Of a DNA stretch of 64,000 nt, positions 47,449-56,776 are shown piece after piece. Source of the DNA: Opitutaceae bacterium (GTDB lineage Bacteria > Verrucomicrobiota > Verrucomicrobiia > Opitutales > Opitutaceae); assembly GCA_030693515.1 (NCBI GenBank), contig JAUYAK010000048.1:1-64000 (forward strand), read 5' to 3'. The notes under the pieces are model-generated. The model was not told the DNA's origin. It did not search any database and worked only from the letters and a program-made list of their open reading frames with translations. The position numbers were made by a program, and so were the translations under genes. How positions within the stretch are numbered: the stretch's first letter is position 1; every line of letters begins with the position of its first letter.

Positions 47449-48464
47449 AACGCCCCGAGCCCGATTCCCCGGAGGCGCAAATCCGCTCGCAGGCCGCCGC
47501 CGATTGGCTCGCGCGCCGCGACCGCGGTCTCACCGCCGCGGAGCAGGACGAATTTCTCCAATGGCTGGCCGCCGATCCGCGCCACGGCGAATGGCTGGCC
47601 CAACACCGCCGCACGGTCGGCGATTTCGCCGCGCTCGCCCACTGGCGCCTTGAACACAGCGCGGAGCCCAATCCCGATCTGCTCGCGCCGCCGCGCCGCC
47701 GTATCCATTGGCTCGCGCCCACGTTGCTCGCGACCGCTGCCGCGATCACGTTGGCCGCGGTGTGGTGGCGTGCGACTCCCGCGGCCCCGCTCGTCACGCC
47801 GAGCGCTTCAGTCGCTGAACTCAAGCGGCTCATTTTGGAAGATGGTTCGTCGGTCCAGTTGAATCTCGGCGCCGTGGTAACGACGGAGTTCAGCGCCAGC
47901 GAACGCCGCGCCACCCTCGTCCACGGCGAGGCGTTGTTCACCGTGGCGAAAAATCCGGTGCGACCGTTCATCGTTCGCGCGGGCGGCGTCGATGTTCGCG
48001 CGGTTGGCACCGCGTTCAGTGTGCGGCTCGACCAAGCCGCCGTTGAAGTGCTCGTCACTGAGGGTCGCGTCGCGGTCAAAAACTCCGGACCGTCGGGACC
48101 GAACGCCGTTCCCCAAGCTCCGGCCTCCCTCGTTGACGCTGGCCACCGCGCCACCGTCTCGCTCACGAGTGCGGCACCGCCGCAGATCGTCGCCGTCTCG
48201 TCCCAAGCGATCGCGCAGCAGCTTAATTGGCAACCGACTCTCCTGGATTTTTCGTCGGCGCCGCTCTCCGCGGCCGTCGCCGAATTCAATCGTCGCAACC
48301 GCGTGCAATTCGTCCTCGCCGACGAGGAACTCGCCACGCTGCCCATCGTCGCTTCGATCCGCTCCGACAACGTCGAAGGTTTCGCCAAATTCCTCTCCGT
48401 CGCGCCCGGCGTCGAAGTCGAGCGCCGCAGCGCGACCGAGATCATTGTCCGTCGACGGCGGTGA
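47445..48464 (+). CDS. FecR-family anti-sigma/transmembrane signal transducer
   Basis: 339 residues from ATG 47445, with GGAGG about 10 bp upstream. A cytoplasmic N-terminus (AADWLARRDRGLTAAEQDEFLQWLAADPRHGEWL, the DUF4880 region) is followed by one membrane helix (WLAPTLLATAAAITLAAVWW). The periplasmic FecR domain (LEDGSSVQLN, RATLVHGEALFTVAKNPVRPF, TAFSVRL) and a C-terminal STN-like segment (APLSAAVAEFNRRNRVQFVL) come last. It keeps the sigma factor inactive until the STN receptor 3 signals. Its 5' end was duplicated by a REP insertion. Confidence 0.92.
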   Translation: MKRPEPDSPEAQIRSQAAADWLARRDRGLTAAEQDEFLQWLAADPRHGEWLAQHRRTVGDFAALAHWRLEHSAEPNPDLLAPPRRRIHWLAPTLLATAAAITLAAVWWRATPAAPLVTPSASVAELKRLILEDGSSVQLNLGAVVTTEFSASERRATLVHGEALFTVAKNPVRPFIVRAGGVDVRAVGTAFSVRLDQAAVEVLVTEGRVAVKNSGPSGPNAVPQAPASLVDAGHRATVSLTSAAPPQIVAVSSQAIAQQLNWQPTLLDFSSAPLSAAVAEFNRRNRVQFVLADEELATLPIVASIRSDNVEGFAKFLSVAPGVEVERRSATEIIVRRRR

Positions 48465-48591
48465 CGACGCCGACGCCCACCGCCGCGCGGTTCCGTTCTG
48501 ACTTCGCACCGTGAAAAGCCACGACTGCGAAAATTCCTTTAGTGAAACCTCCGGCCTGAGGCGTCTAGGTTCGCTTGCCACGAACCCCATC

Positions 48592-51500
48592 ATGCTCCGC
48601 CGCCTCTTCGCCCGGCTGTGCGTCTGCCTCGCGCTTCTTGCGCTGGCCGGCCCCGCGCCGGCGGCCGAGGCGATGCGGTCATTCGACGTCCCGGCCGGTG
48701 ATGCCGCGGCGACCCTCAAGCTCGCCGCGCGCCAAGGCGGCTTGGAGATCGCTTTTTTCGCCGAGACCGTGCAGGGCGTGCGCACGCCGCCCCTGCACGG
48801 AGATTTCACGCCCCGTGCCGCGCTCGAAAGGCTCGTTTCCGGCACCCATCTGGTGCTCACGGCCGATACAAGCAGCGGCACGATTACCGTGCGGCGCAAC
48901 GAGCACACCGCCAGTCGCCCTTCCTCCCACTCCCCGCCACCCACCTCTCCCTCAAGCATGAAACCCAAGAAGCCCCTCGCCGTCCTCGCCGCTTGGCTTG
49001 CGCTCGGCACCGCCACAGCTACCGCCGCCGACACCGGCTCTCTCGAGGGCCGTGTGCTCAACGCTGCCATCGGGACCTCCGCCGCCAACGCTCGCGTCAC
49101 CATCGACGCGCTCAGGCTGGAGACGTTTACCGACGAGGCTGGACGTTACGTCCTCCCGCGCGTGCCCGCCGGCCCGGCCGAGTTGCGCGTGGTCTTCACC
49201 GGGCTGCCCGCCCAGTCGCGGACCATCACAATTACTGCGGGCCAGCGGGCCGTGCAGGACTTCGATCTGCGCTCGACCGCCTCCGGCGGCGATACAGTGG
49301 TGCGGCTCGACGCCTTTAAGGTCGCCGCGCAGCGCGACATGGCCGCCTCGGATATCGCCGTCAACGAGCAGCGCTACGCGGCCGAGATCAAAAACGTCGT
49401 CTCGACCGATTCGTTCGCCGACATCGCGGACGGCAACGTCGGCGAGTTCGCGAAATACCTGCCGGGCGTGACGCTCAACCGCAGCGGCAGCGACGGCCTC
49501 ACGCTGTCCATCGGCGGCGTGCCGCCCGGTGGCACGCCAATCATGATGGACGGAAACGGCATCGCCAACGCCGCCGGATCCAATGCGAACCGGCAGGTCG
49601 AGTTCGAGAACATCGCGGTCGGCAGCCTCGCCCGCGTCGAGGTTTCCCGTTCGCAAAATCCCGACAACCCCGCCAACGCCATCGGCGGCTCCGTGAACCT
49701 GATCAGCCGCAGCGCCTTTGAGCGCTCGCGCCCGCTCTACACCATAAAGGCGCACCTCTCGTTTCGCGGCGATGACTTCAGCTTCAAGAAGGAGCCCGGC
49801 CCGTTTCAGCACAAGGAATACGTCTTCCTGCCCAACGTGGAACTGAGCGCGGTCGTGCCCGTCACGCGCAACTTCGGCTTCACGGCCAGCGCGCTCGCGA
49901 CGCGCACCTTCAACAACGGCCCCGGCATCGTGCAGGACTGGGTGCCGACGGTGGCCGCGCAATCGGCCAACTATCCCGCGACCACGCCCGACCGGCCGTA
50001 TCTCGCGCGCTTCCGCCTGCAAGAGCGGCCCAAGATCACGGAACGCAATTCCCTCAGCCTCTCCGCGGACTGGCGGATCAACGCCACCGATGTCCTCACG
50101 CTCGGCTTCCAGTATTCCAAGTTCCTCGCCGAGTTTTGGGTGCGCCAGCTCAATTTCGACGCGGGCCGCGTCGTGTCCTTCGGCGACAATTTCACCCAAG
50201 GCGCGGCCGGCGCCGGCTTCGTGCAGATCCTCACCGACGCGCGCGAGAAGAACAACACCGCCTGGGCGCCGAGCCTCCGCTACCGGCACAACGGCCCGGT
50301 CTGGCAGTGGCAGGTGAACGGCGCCTACTCCGCCGCGACCAACAACTACTCCAACGAGGGATACTTCCTCGGCAACAACGCCTTCTTCCGCAACGTCACC
50401 GTCAGGTTCCAGGACCTCACGGTCGATCACCCGGCGATCATCTCGGTGAAGGACGCGGCGGGCGTGAACGACGTCAACCCGTATGACCTTTCCAACTATC
50501 GGCTCGAGACGCTGAGCGGCCAGAACTTCAACAGCGCCGCGATCGTCCGCACGCTCGGCCTCTTCGCGAAGCGCGACTTTCGGTTCGGGCCGCTGCCGCT
50601 CGCGGCCAAGCTGGGCGCCGATCTCCGCTCGGAGCGGCGCGACCTGCGCCGGCCGACGATGGCCACCAGCTTCATCGGCGCCGACGGCATTGCCCGGACC
50701 GCCGACGACAGCGCGGCGCAATGGATCGACCCGAGCTATTCCTCGCGCGATCTCATCTTCGGGCCACGCATGCAGTGGTTCGACCTCGACAAAATCGGCG
50801 GCACCTTTCGCTCGAACCGAAACTATTTCACCAACACGGAGGCCGAGGCCGTCACCGCCTACCGCAGCAGCGTGACGGGCTCGCAGGCCATCAACGAGAC
50901 GATCCTCGCACCCTACCTGCGCCTCGACACGAGCCTGCTCGATGGCCGCCTCCAGTTTGCCGGCGGCGTGCGCTACGAGCGCACGGACGACGACGGCAAT
51001 GGCCCGTTGATCGATCCCTCGCGCATCTACCAACGCAATGCCGCGGGCCAGATCGTGCGCGACGCGCAGGGCCGGCCGCTCACGGTGGCGGCGTTGACGT
51101 CGCTGGCGGGCAGCCGGCTGGCTTACGTGGAGCGAGCCAGCTTCACGAACAAGGTCTATGACAATTTTTTTCCGAGCGTAAACGGCTCCTTCAAGATTCA
51201 GCCCAACCTGATTGCGCGCGCCTCCTACGGGCGCTCGTTCAACCGGCCCGATTTCGGCAATATCCTGCCCTCGCTTAACCTGCCCGATCCCGAGTCCACC
51301 GCGCGCACGATCACAGCGACGAACCCCGGCTTGAAGCCCTGGTTTGCGGACAGCTACGGCGTGGCGCTCGAGTATTATTTCAACGAGCCCTCGACCGGCG
51401 TGGTTTCGGTGCGTGCCTATCGCCGCGACATCGTCGATTTCTGGGGCACCACGCTGACGCCCGCCAGCGACGAGCTGCTCGAGCCCTACGGTATCGACCC

Positions 51501-52032
51501 CACCCTCTACGGCCAATCGCTGGGCTACTTGATCAGCACGACACGCAACGTCGGAGACGCGCGCGTTTCCGGCACGGAGTTCGACTACCGCCAGAATCTC
51601 ACGTTTCTCCCGCACTGGGCCCGCGGCTTCACGGTCTTCGGCAACGCGACCATCCAGCGCACCCAAGGCTCGCAGCAGGCGAGTTTCACCGGCTTCGTGC
51701 GGAAGACTTTCAACTGGGGCGTCACGTTCAGCCGCGATCGCTACACCGTGCGGCTGGCAGTCAACCACCGCGGCAAGATCCAAACGGGCCGCGTGACAAA
51801 TGCCGGCGCCGAGCCCAACACCTTCATCTACCAGCAAGCGCGCGCGATCGCGGACCTCTCCGCGGAGTATCGCCTCACCCGGAATTACGGGCTCTTCGTG
51901 ACGGGCCGCAACGTGAACTCAGCCAACGAGGACACGGTGCGGTATGGCCCCTCGACCCCAGCCAACAAAATCATCACCGGCCGCATCAACTACGGCGCAA
52001 CGTGGTATGTGGGCGTGAAGGGGACTTTTTGA
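48592..52032 (+). CDS. TonB-dependent receptor 3 with N-terminal STN signalling domain
   Basis: About 1,146 residues from ATG 48592; GTG 48511 is a weaker start. The first signal peptide (LRRLFARLCVCLALLALAGPAPAAEA) is followed by an STN domain (RSFDVPAGDAAATLKLAARQ, then FTPRAALERLVSGTHLVL). A second signal-peptide-like segment occurs at ATG 48958 (KPKKPLAVLAAWLALGTATATAA), then a carboxypeptidase-regulatory domain, a plug (VVRLDAFKVAAQRDMA, INVNEQRYAAE-type) and a barrel ending WYVGVKGTF. The STN domain should contact FecR. The internal signal sequence suggests fusion of a separate STN protein with a receptor, or two alternative starts. Confidence 0.9.
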   Translation: MLRRLFARLCVCLALLALAGPAPAAEAMRSFDVPAGDAAATLKLAARQGGLEIAFFAETVQGVRTPPLHGDFTPRAALERLVSGTHLVLTADTSSGTITVRRNEHTASRPSSHSPPPTSPSSMKPKKPLAVLAAWLALGTATATAADTGSLEGRVLNAAIGTSAANARVTIDALRLETFTDEAGRYVLPRVPAGPAELRVVFTGLPAQSRTITITAGQRAVQDFDLRSTASGGDTVVRLDAFKVAAQRDMAASDIAVNEQRYAAEIKNVVSTDSFADIADGNVGEFAKYLPGVTLNRSGSDGLTLSIGGVPPGGTPIMMDGNGIANAAGSNANRQVEFENIAVGSLARVEVSRSQNPDNPANAIGGSVNLISRSAFERSRPLYTIKAHLSFRGDDFSFKKEPGPFQHKEYVFLPNVELSAVVPVTRNFGFTASALATRTFNNGPGIVQDWVPTVAAQSANYPATTPDRPYLARFRLQERPKITERNSLSLSADWRINATDVLTLGFQYSKFLAEFWVRQLNFDAGRVVSFGDNFTQGAAGAGFVQILTDAREKNNTAWAPSLRYRHNGPVWQWQVNGAYSAATNNYSNEGYFLGNNAFFRNVTVRFQDLTVDHPAIISVKDAAGVNDVNPYDLSNYRLETLSGQNFNSAAIVRTLGLFAKRDFRFGPLPLAAKLGADLRSERRDLRRPTMATSFIGADGIARTADDSAAQWIDPSYSSRDLIFGPRMQWFDLDKIGGTFRSNRNYFTNTEAEAVTAYRSSVTGSQAINETILAPYLRLDTSLLDGRLQFAGGVRYERTDDDGNGPLIDPSRIYQRNAAGQIVRDAQGRPLTVAALTSLAGSRLAYVERASFTNKVYDNFFPSVNGSFKIQPNLIARASYGRSFNRPDFGNILPSLNLPDPESTARTITATNPGLKPWFADSYGVALEYYFNEPSTGVVSVRAYRRDIVDFWGTTLTPASDELLEPYGIDPTLYGQSLGYLISTTRNVGDARVSGTEFDYRQNLTFLPHWARGFTVFGNATIQRTQGSQQASFTGFVRKTFNWGVTFSRDRYTVRLAVNHRGKIQTGRVTNAGAEPNTFIYQQARAIADLSAEYRLTRNYGLFVTGRNVNSANEDTVRYGPSTPANKIITGRINYGATWYVGVKGTF

Positions 52033-52074
52033 GCCAGCACGTCTCACATCACCATGCTTTGTCCCGCTCCAAAA

Positions 52075-53346
52075 ATGATCTCACGCCGCACCTTTCTCAA
52101 AACCTCCGGGGTCGTGCTCGGGGCGAGCGCCGCATGGCCCGCTTTTGGTCAAACGACAAAGCCTAAGAAGACCGTCCTGTTGCAATGCGCTTGGGCGACC
52201 AAGAACATCGGCGACATCGGCCACACGCCCGGCACGCTGCGGTTTCTCGAACAGTATCTTCCGCAGGCGAACGTCATTCTCTGGGCGGCCAACACCAACG
52301 CCGAGGTGGATGCGATGCTGAAGCGGCGATTCCCGAAGGTGGAGATCGTCAAGGGTTCGCTTTCCGAAAAAGACGGAGCCGTCCAGCAGGCCATCAAACG
52401 CTCCGACTTCTTCCTCCGCGGACCCGGCATGGGCCAGAGCACCGACTTCATGATCCACTGCCGGAAGATCGGAAAGCCATGGGGCCTTCAAGGTCAGTCG
52501 TATTTCCCGGACATGATCACCGGCAATGGCGGCGAGGAGCGCGTCGCCCTGCTCAACAGCGCCGCGTTCATCTACTGCCGCGATTCCAAAACGCTGAACA
52601 TGCTCCGCACGGCGGGGATCAAGCCGCCCGTGCTCGAATTCTGTCCCGACGGCTGCTTCGGCATCGACGTGCGCGACGAAGAAAAGGCGCTGGCGCGTTT
52701 GAAGAAGCACGGCTTGGAGCCGAGGAAATTCATCACACTCCAGCTCCGCACGCATTCGCCCAGCAGCCCTGGAGTGGACGACGCGCGGCCGCAAAAGCTC
52801 AACCCACTCCATCCCACGCCCGCGAACATCGCCGACGACACGCGTCGCGCGAAAGTTTATCAGGACCTCATCGCGATGTGGGTGAAGGAGACCGGCGGGA
52901 AAGTTGTCATCGCCCCCGAGGTGCAGAAGGAAATGATCTACAACAAGCAGTTCGTCTACGATCCGCTGCCCGATGCGCTCAAACGACACGTCATCAACTT
53001 TGACGAATTCTGGAACGTGGACGAAGCCTGTTCCTTCTACGCGCGAGCCCACACCGTGATCTGCCACGAACCGCACACGCCCATCATGGCTCTCGCGATG
53101 GGCACACCGATGATGCACACCTTCTCCGAATTTCATTCCCCGAAATGCTGGATGTTTAAAGACATCGGCCTGGAAGAATGGGCTCCCGAATTCGACCGCA
53201 CGTCGGCGAAGCAGATGTTCGATACCCTGATGGGCATCCACCGCGATTACCCCGCGGCCCAAGCCAAAGTCAAAAAGGCCATGGCCTACGTCGAGGAGCG
53301 GGCTCAGTCCCAGATGAACGTTTTGAAGGGTGTCATCGGCGCCTGA
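52075..53346 (+). CDS. Tat-exported polysaccharide pyruvyl transferase-fold protein A
   Basis: 423 residues from ATG 52075. A twin-arginine signal (ISRRTFLKTSGVVLGASAAW) ends at AFG. The body matches the polysaccharide pyruvyl transferase family: KNIGDIGHTPGTLRFLEQYL, a two-domain GT-B-like plan with FFLRGPGMGQS, FIYCRDSKTLNMLR, VVIAPEVQKEM and the CSFYARAHTVICHEPHTPI loop. Classical members use PEP in the cytoplasm, so export is surprising and the reaction here may differ. It starts 42 bp after receptor 3. Confidence 0.8.
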   Translation: MISRRTFLKTSGVVLGASAAWPAFGQTTKPKKTVLLQCAWATKNIGDIGHTPGTLRFLEQYLPQANVILWAANTNAEVDAMLKRRFPKVEIVKGSLSEKDGAVQQAIKRSDFFLRGPGMGQSTDFMIHCRKIGKPWGLQGQSYFPDMITGNGGEERVALLNSAAFIYCRDSKTLNMLRTAGIKPPVLEFCPDGCFGIDVRDEEKALARLKKHGLEPRKFITLQLRTHSPSSPGVDDARPQKLNPLHPTPANIADDTRRAKVYQDLIAMWVKETGGKVVIAPEVQKEMIYNKQFVYDPLPDALKRHVINFDEFWNVDEACSFYARAHTVICHEPHTPIMALAMGTPMMHTFSEFHSPKCWMFKDIGLEEWAPEFDRTSAKQMFDTLMGIHRDYPAAQAKVKKAMAYVEERAQSQMNVLKGVIGA

Positions 53347-53476
53347 TCTCACCGCCTCTATCACCGTTCATAAATCGAGGAATGCTTCGCCTTGCGACGG
53401 AGCGACGAACGCGGACGACTACATGACGGGAGACGCACTCTTTCAACGCAAGCGGCGCTCATCTCCACCTGATCCT

Positions 53477-54853
53477 ATGACTATCACACGACGCACCTTT
53501 CTTGCGCAGACCACATCCCTGGCTGTCGTGGCGAATCTTTTCCCCACGCTTCATGCCGCCCCGGATTCGGTGGCCGGCACGCTGCCGGCAGGATTCATGG
53601 CGCGCTTCCCCGCTTGCACCGACTACGAGGGCCTTGTCCCGATCGCGCGCATCGCGAGCGGCCGGATCATTCATCGCTTCTTCGACACCTCGCCGATCAG
53701 CCCGTCGGGGCGCTACGTTGGACTGTTCCGCCTGCCGCATGAAAACCGCACGCCCCAACCCGGCGAGACGGGCGAAGTGGTCGTCGTCGATCTTCAGACG
53801 GGGAAAGAGCGCATCGTGGCGCAAACGCGCGGCTGGGAAACGCAGATGGGCGCCAACGTCCAGTGGGGCCGCACCGACGCCGACCTGTTTTTCAACGACG
53901 TCGATCCCGCCACATGGACGCCCTTCGCCGTCCAACTCGATCCGGCCACCGGCAAATCGCGACGGCTCGGCGGCACGGTTTTCACCGTTTCGCCCGACCA
54001 CACGAAGCTCACCTCCTACAATCTCATCGCGTCGCGCCTCATCCAAGTGGGCTACGGCGTCGTGCTGCCGGAGGAGCGCACGCGCCGCAATGTCGGCCCG
54101 GTGGCCGACGACGGACTCTTCGTGACCGACCTCGCGAGCGGCCAGACGAAGATGATCGCCTCGATTCGCGACATCGTGGAGCGCGCCGTGCCGAAGCTCG
54201 ACATTCCAAACTCCGAGCGCTTCGAGTTCTATTGTTTCCAGATCCGCTGGAACCGCCAGGGCACGCGCGTGATGGCGTTTCTACGCTGGCACGATCCCGC
54301 GGCGCCGAAAGGCGGACCCCGCCTGCTCACGCTCGTGACCATGAAGGGCGACGGCACCGACATCCGGCTCGCTGTCACTCCAAAACAATACGCTCGAGGC
54401 GGCCATCACCCGATGTGGGCGCCCGACGGCGAAAACATCACGATCAACCTCAACATCCGCGATGGCACCAAGGAACTCGATCTTGTGAGCGTGCGCTACG
54501 ACGGCGCCAACCTCCACTCGATCCACCCGGTCGGCTCCGGCCATCCGTCGATGCACCCCACGCTGCCATTCGTGATTACCGACGCCTACACGCATGAGCC
54601 GCTCGCCCGCGGCGATGGCACTGTGCCGCTCCGCCTGATCGACCTGCGCACCAAGACCGAGGTGGCGCTCGCGCACGTGCTCGCGCGGCGCAGCGACAGC
54701 GCCAAGCTCACGAGCGAGTTTCGCATCGACCAGCATCCCGTGTGGGATGCGACCGGCCGTTACATCGTGTTCAATGGCGTGCATCAGGACACGCGCGCCG
54801 TTTACATCGCCGACGTGGGCGCCTGGCTCGCGAAGGCGATGGCCCGCGTCTAA
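53477..54853 (+). CDS. Tat-exported beta-propeller protein (TolB/oligogalacturonide-lyase-like)
   Basis: 458 residues from ATG 53477. A twin-arginine signal, TITRRTFLAQTTSLAVVANL, is followed by seven-bladed propeller repeats: SPSGRYVGLFRLPHENRTP, VVVDLQTGKERIVAQTRGWE, RVMAFLRWHDPAAPKGGP and ADGENITINLNIRDG-type. The layout resembles the WD40-like oligogalacturonide lyase PL22 and related propellers, but catalytic residues cannot be assigned. It sits between the two pyruvyl-transferase-fold genes and probably works with them on a glycan. Confidence 0.7.
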   Translation: MTITRRTFLAQTTSLAVVANLFPTLHAAPDSVAGTLPAGFMARFPACTDYEGLVPIARIASGRIIHRFFDTSPISPSGRYVGLFRLPHENRTPQPGETGEVVVVDLQTGKERIVAQTRGWETQMGANVQWGRTDADLFFNDVDPATWTPFAVQLDPATGKSRRLGGTVFTVSPDHTKLTSYNLIASRLIQVGYGVVLPEERTRRNVGPVADDGLFVTDLASGQTKMIASIRDIVERAVPKLDIPNSERFEFYCFQIRWNRQGTRVMAFLRWHDPAAPKGGPRLLTLVTMKGDGTDIRLAVTPKQYARGGHHPMWAPDGENITINLNIRDGTKELDLVSVRYDGANLHSIHPVGSGHPSMHPTLPFVITDAYTHEPLARGDGTVPLRLIDLRTKTEVALAHVLARRSDSAKLTSEFRIDQHPVWDATGRYIVFNGVHQDTRAVYIADVGAWLAKAMARV

Positions 54854-54867
54854 AAAAATTTCCCACT

Positions 54868-56226
54868 ATGAACCGTCGCTCCTGGATTGCCCAAACCGCC
54901 CTCGCCGCCTCCTCCGCCGCCTTCGTGCGCCCGCTCCGCGCCGCCGCCGCCAAGCGCCCGCCGCGCATCCTCCTCCGCTCCTCGTGGCAGAGCGTGAACA
55001 TCGGCGATGTCGGCCACACGCCCGGTGCGCTCAATATCCTGGAGAAAAATTTCCCCGCGGCGGAGCTCATGCTCTGGCCCGGTTCGCTCGGCCACGGTTC
55101 GCGCGATCTGCTGACGAAGGCCTTCCCCCGCCTGCGCATCGTCGAAGGCAGCGTCGGTGCCGATGGCCAGCCCACCACGACCGCGCTCAAACAAGCCTGG
55201 GCCGACGCCGATCTTTACCTCAGCGGGAGCGGCTCGGGCTTTCCGGCGGCCAACCACGCGGTCGCCTTTCAAAAATCCACCGGCAAGCCCGTGGGCGTGT
55301 TTGGGGTGAGCGCCGATCCGATCTCCGGCTTCGGCGCGGGCCGCGATCCCGAGGGCGGCACCCTCAAGAGTCTCCGTGAGCGCGCGCTCGCCCTCCCGCC
55401 CGGCACGCTCGCGGGCGACCAGCGCATCATCATGGATCGCGCCGCATTCTTCTTCTGCCGCGACACGATTACCCGCGATTACCTCAAGGCCCAGGGCGTG
55501 AAATGTCCCCTCGTCGAGTTCGGCCCCGATGCGCAGCTCGGCATGTCCCTGCGCGACGAGGCCCGCGGCCTCGCCTACCTGCGCGCGCAGGGCCTGGAGG
55601 AGGGCAAGTTCACCGCCTTCGTCCCGCGCGTCCGCTACACGCCCTATCATCGGATGACGCCGCCGCGCAAAGCCACGCCCGACGACGCGAAGAAGGATGC
55701 CATCAACGACCGCACCACCGAGCGCGACCTCGCCAAGCTCCGCGACCTCATCGTCGCCTACGTGCGCGCCACCGGCCATCGCGCGTTCGTGTGTCCGGAG
55801 ATGACCTACCAGATCGAGCTCGCGCGCGACTCCGTCATCGCCCCGCTGCCCGCCGACGTGAAGAAAAACGTCGTCTGGCGCGACACCTACTGGATGCCCG
55901 ACGAGGCCGCGTCGATCTACGCCCGCGCGCTCGCCGTTGTGAGCATCGAGTGCCACTCGCCGCTCATCGCGCTGCACGTCGGCACGCCGACCTTCTACGT
56001 CCGACAGCCCACCGATACCTGCAAAGGCCAAATGTATCGTGATATCGGCGCCGACGACTGGTTCTTCGAGATTGACGAGACCGACGGCGCGCAACTCTGG
56101 TCGCGCCTCGCCGCGATCCACCGGAATCCCGCCGCCGCGCGCGCGAAGGTGAAATCGATCATGGCCAGCGTGGAGCAGCACCAGCGCCGCATGGTGGACG
56201 CCGTAAAGACCGCGGCGCGCGCGTAA
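54868..56226 (+). CDS. Tat-exported polysaccharide pyruvyl transferase-fold protein B
   Basis: 452 residues from ATG 54868, 14 bp after the propeller gene. A twin-arginine leader (NRRSWIAQTALAASSAAFV) is followed by the fold seen in protein A: VNIGDVGHTPGALNILEKNF, DLYLSGSGSGFPAANHAV, FFFCRDTITRDYLKAQGV, GHRAFVCPEMTYQ and DEAASIYARALAVVSIECHS. It is a paralogue of protein A, diverged but colinear. Two exported members of this family together with a sulfatase operon are unusual. The substrate is unknown. Confidence 0.8.
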   Translation: MNRRSWIAQTALAASSAAFVRPLRAAAAKRPPRILLRSSWQSVNIGDVGHTPGALNILEKNFPAAELMLWPGSLGHGSRDLLTKAFPRLRIVEGSVGADGQPTTTALKQAWADADLYLSGSGSGFPAANHAVAFQKSTGKPVGVFGVSADPISGFGAGRDPEGGTLKSLRERALALPPGTLAGDQRIIMDRAAFFFCRDTITRDYLKAQGVKCPLVEFGPDAQLGMSLRDEARGLAYLRAQGLEEGKFTAFVPRVRYTPYHRMTPPRKATPDDAKKDAINDRTTERDLAKLRDLIVAYVRATGHRAFVCPEMTYQIELARDSVIAPLPADVKKNVVWRDTYWMPDEAASIYARALAVVSIECHSPLIALHVGTPTFYVRQPTDTCKGQMYRDIGADDWFFEIDETDGAQLWSRLAAIHRNPAAARAKVKSIMASVEQHQRRMVDAVKTAARA

Positions 56227-56293
56227 AGCCGCGGCGTGTCGCAGGCCGCGGATTTTCACTTGTTCAAAAGTCCCCTCTGCCGTGCAGTGGCCC

Positions 56294-56776
56294 ATGGCCC
56301 CGGCGGTCGAGTTCCTGTTTCCACGGCGCATCGCCCGGCTCTCCTACTGGCTGCGCTCCGTGGTCGTCTTACGGGTCGCCGAATTGATCGCTTGCCGTAT
56401 CGACGACGGGGGACCGACCTCCGACGTCATCTTTATTGTCGCATTGGTCGCCTACTGGGGCCTTTGGGTGCTCCGCCCGCGCTACCGCGATCTCGCGATG
56501 CCTGCGTGGTCGGTGCTTCTCGTGCTCGTGCCCGGGCTCAATCTGTTCCTGCTCGGCTATCCTGCCTGGGGCCGGACAAAGGTCAGGGCCGACTGGCTCT
56601 CACCTGGCCTTCCTTGGAACAAGGACCATCCGCCATCCTTGGCCCCGAACCCCTCCACGAGCGCCAGCTTGCCCGATAAGTCCGACGCCACCTTGCGCCA
56701 GCTCGAGGCCCTGCGCAACGAAGGCACGCTCACCGAGGATCAATTTCTCCGGATGAAATCGCGCCATGGGCTTTAA
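56294..56776 (+). CDS. small membrane protein with C-terminal SHOCT-like segment
   Basis: About 160 residues (GTG 56282 adds four). Two or three hydrophobic helices are visible: RSVVVLRVAELIAC, VIFIVALVAYWGLWVL and WSVLLVLVPGLNLFLLGYPAW. They are followed by a short soluble tail (TLRQLEALRNEGTLTEDQFLRMKSR) of the SHOCT type. The helical part recalls DUF805 proteins. The tail suggests contact with another protein. It is not clearly part of the glycan locus. Confidence 0.7.
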   Translation: MAPAVEFLFPRRIARLSYWLRSVVVLRVAELIACRIDDGGPTSDVIFIVALVAYWGLWVLRPRYRDLAMPAWSVLLVLVPGLNLFLLGYPAWGRTKVRADWLSPGLPWNKDHPPSLAPNPSTSASLPDKSDATLRQLEALRNEGTLTEDQFLRMKSRHGL

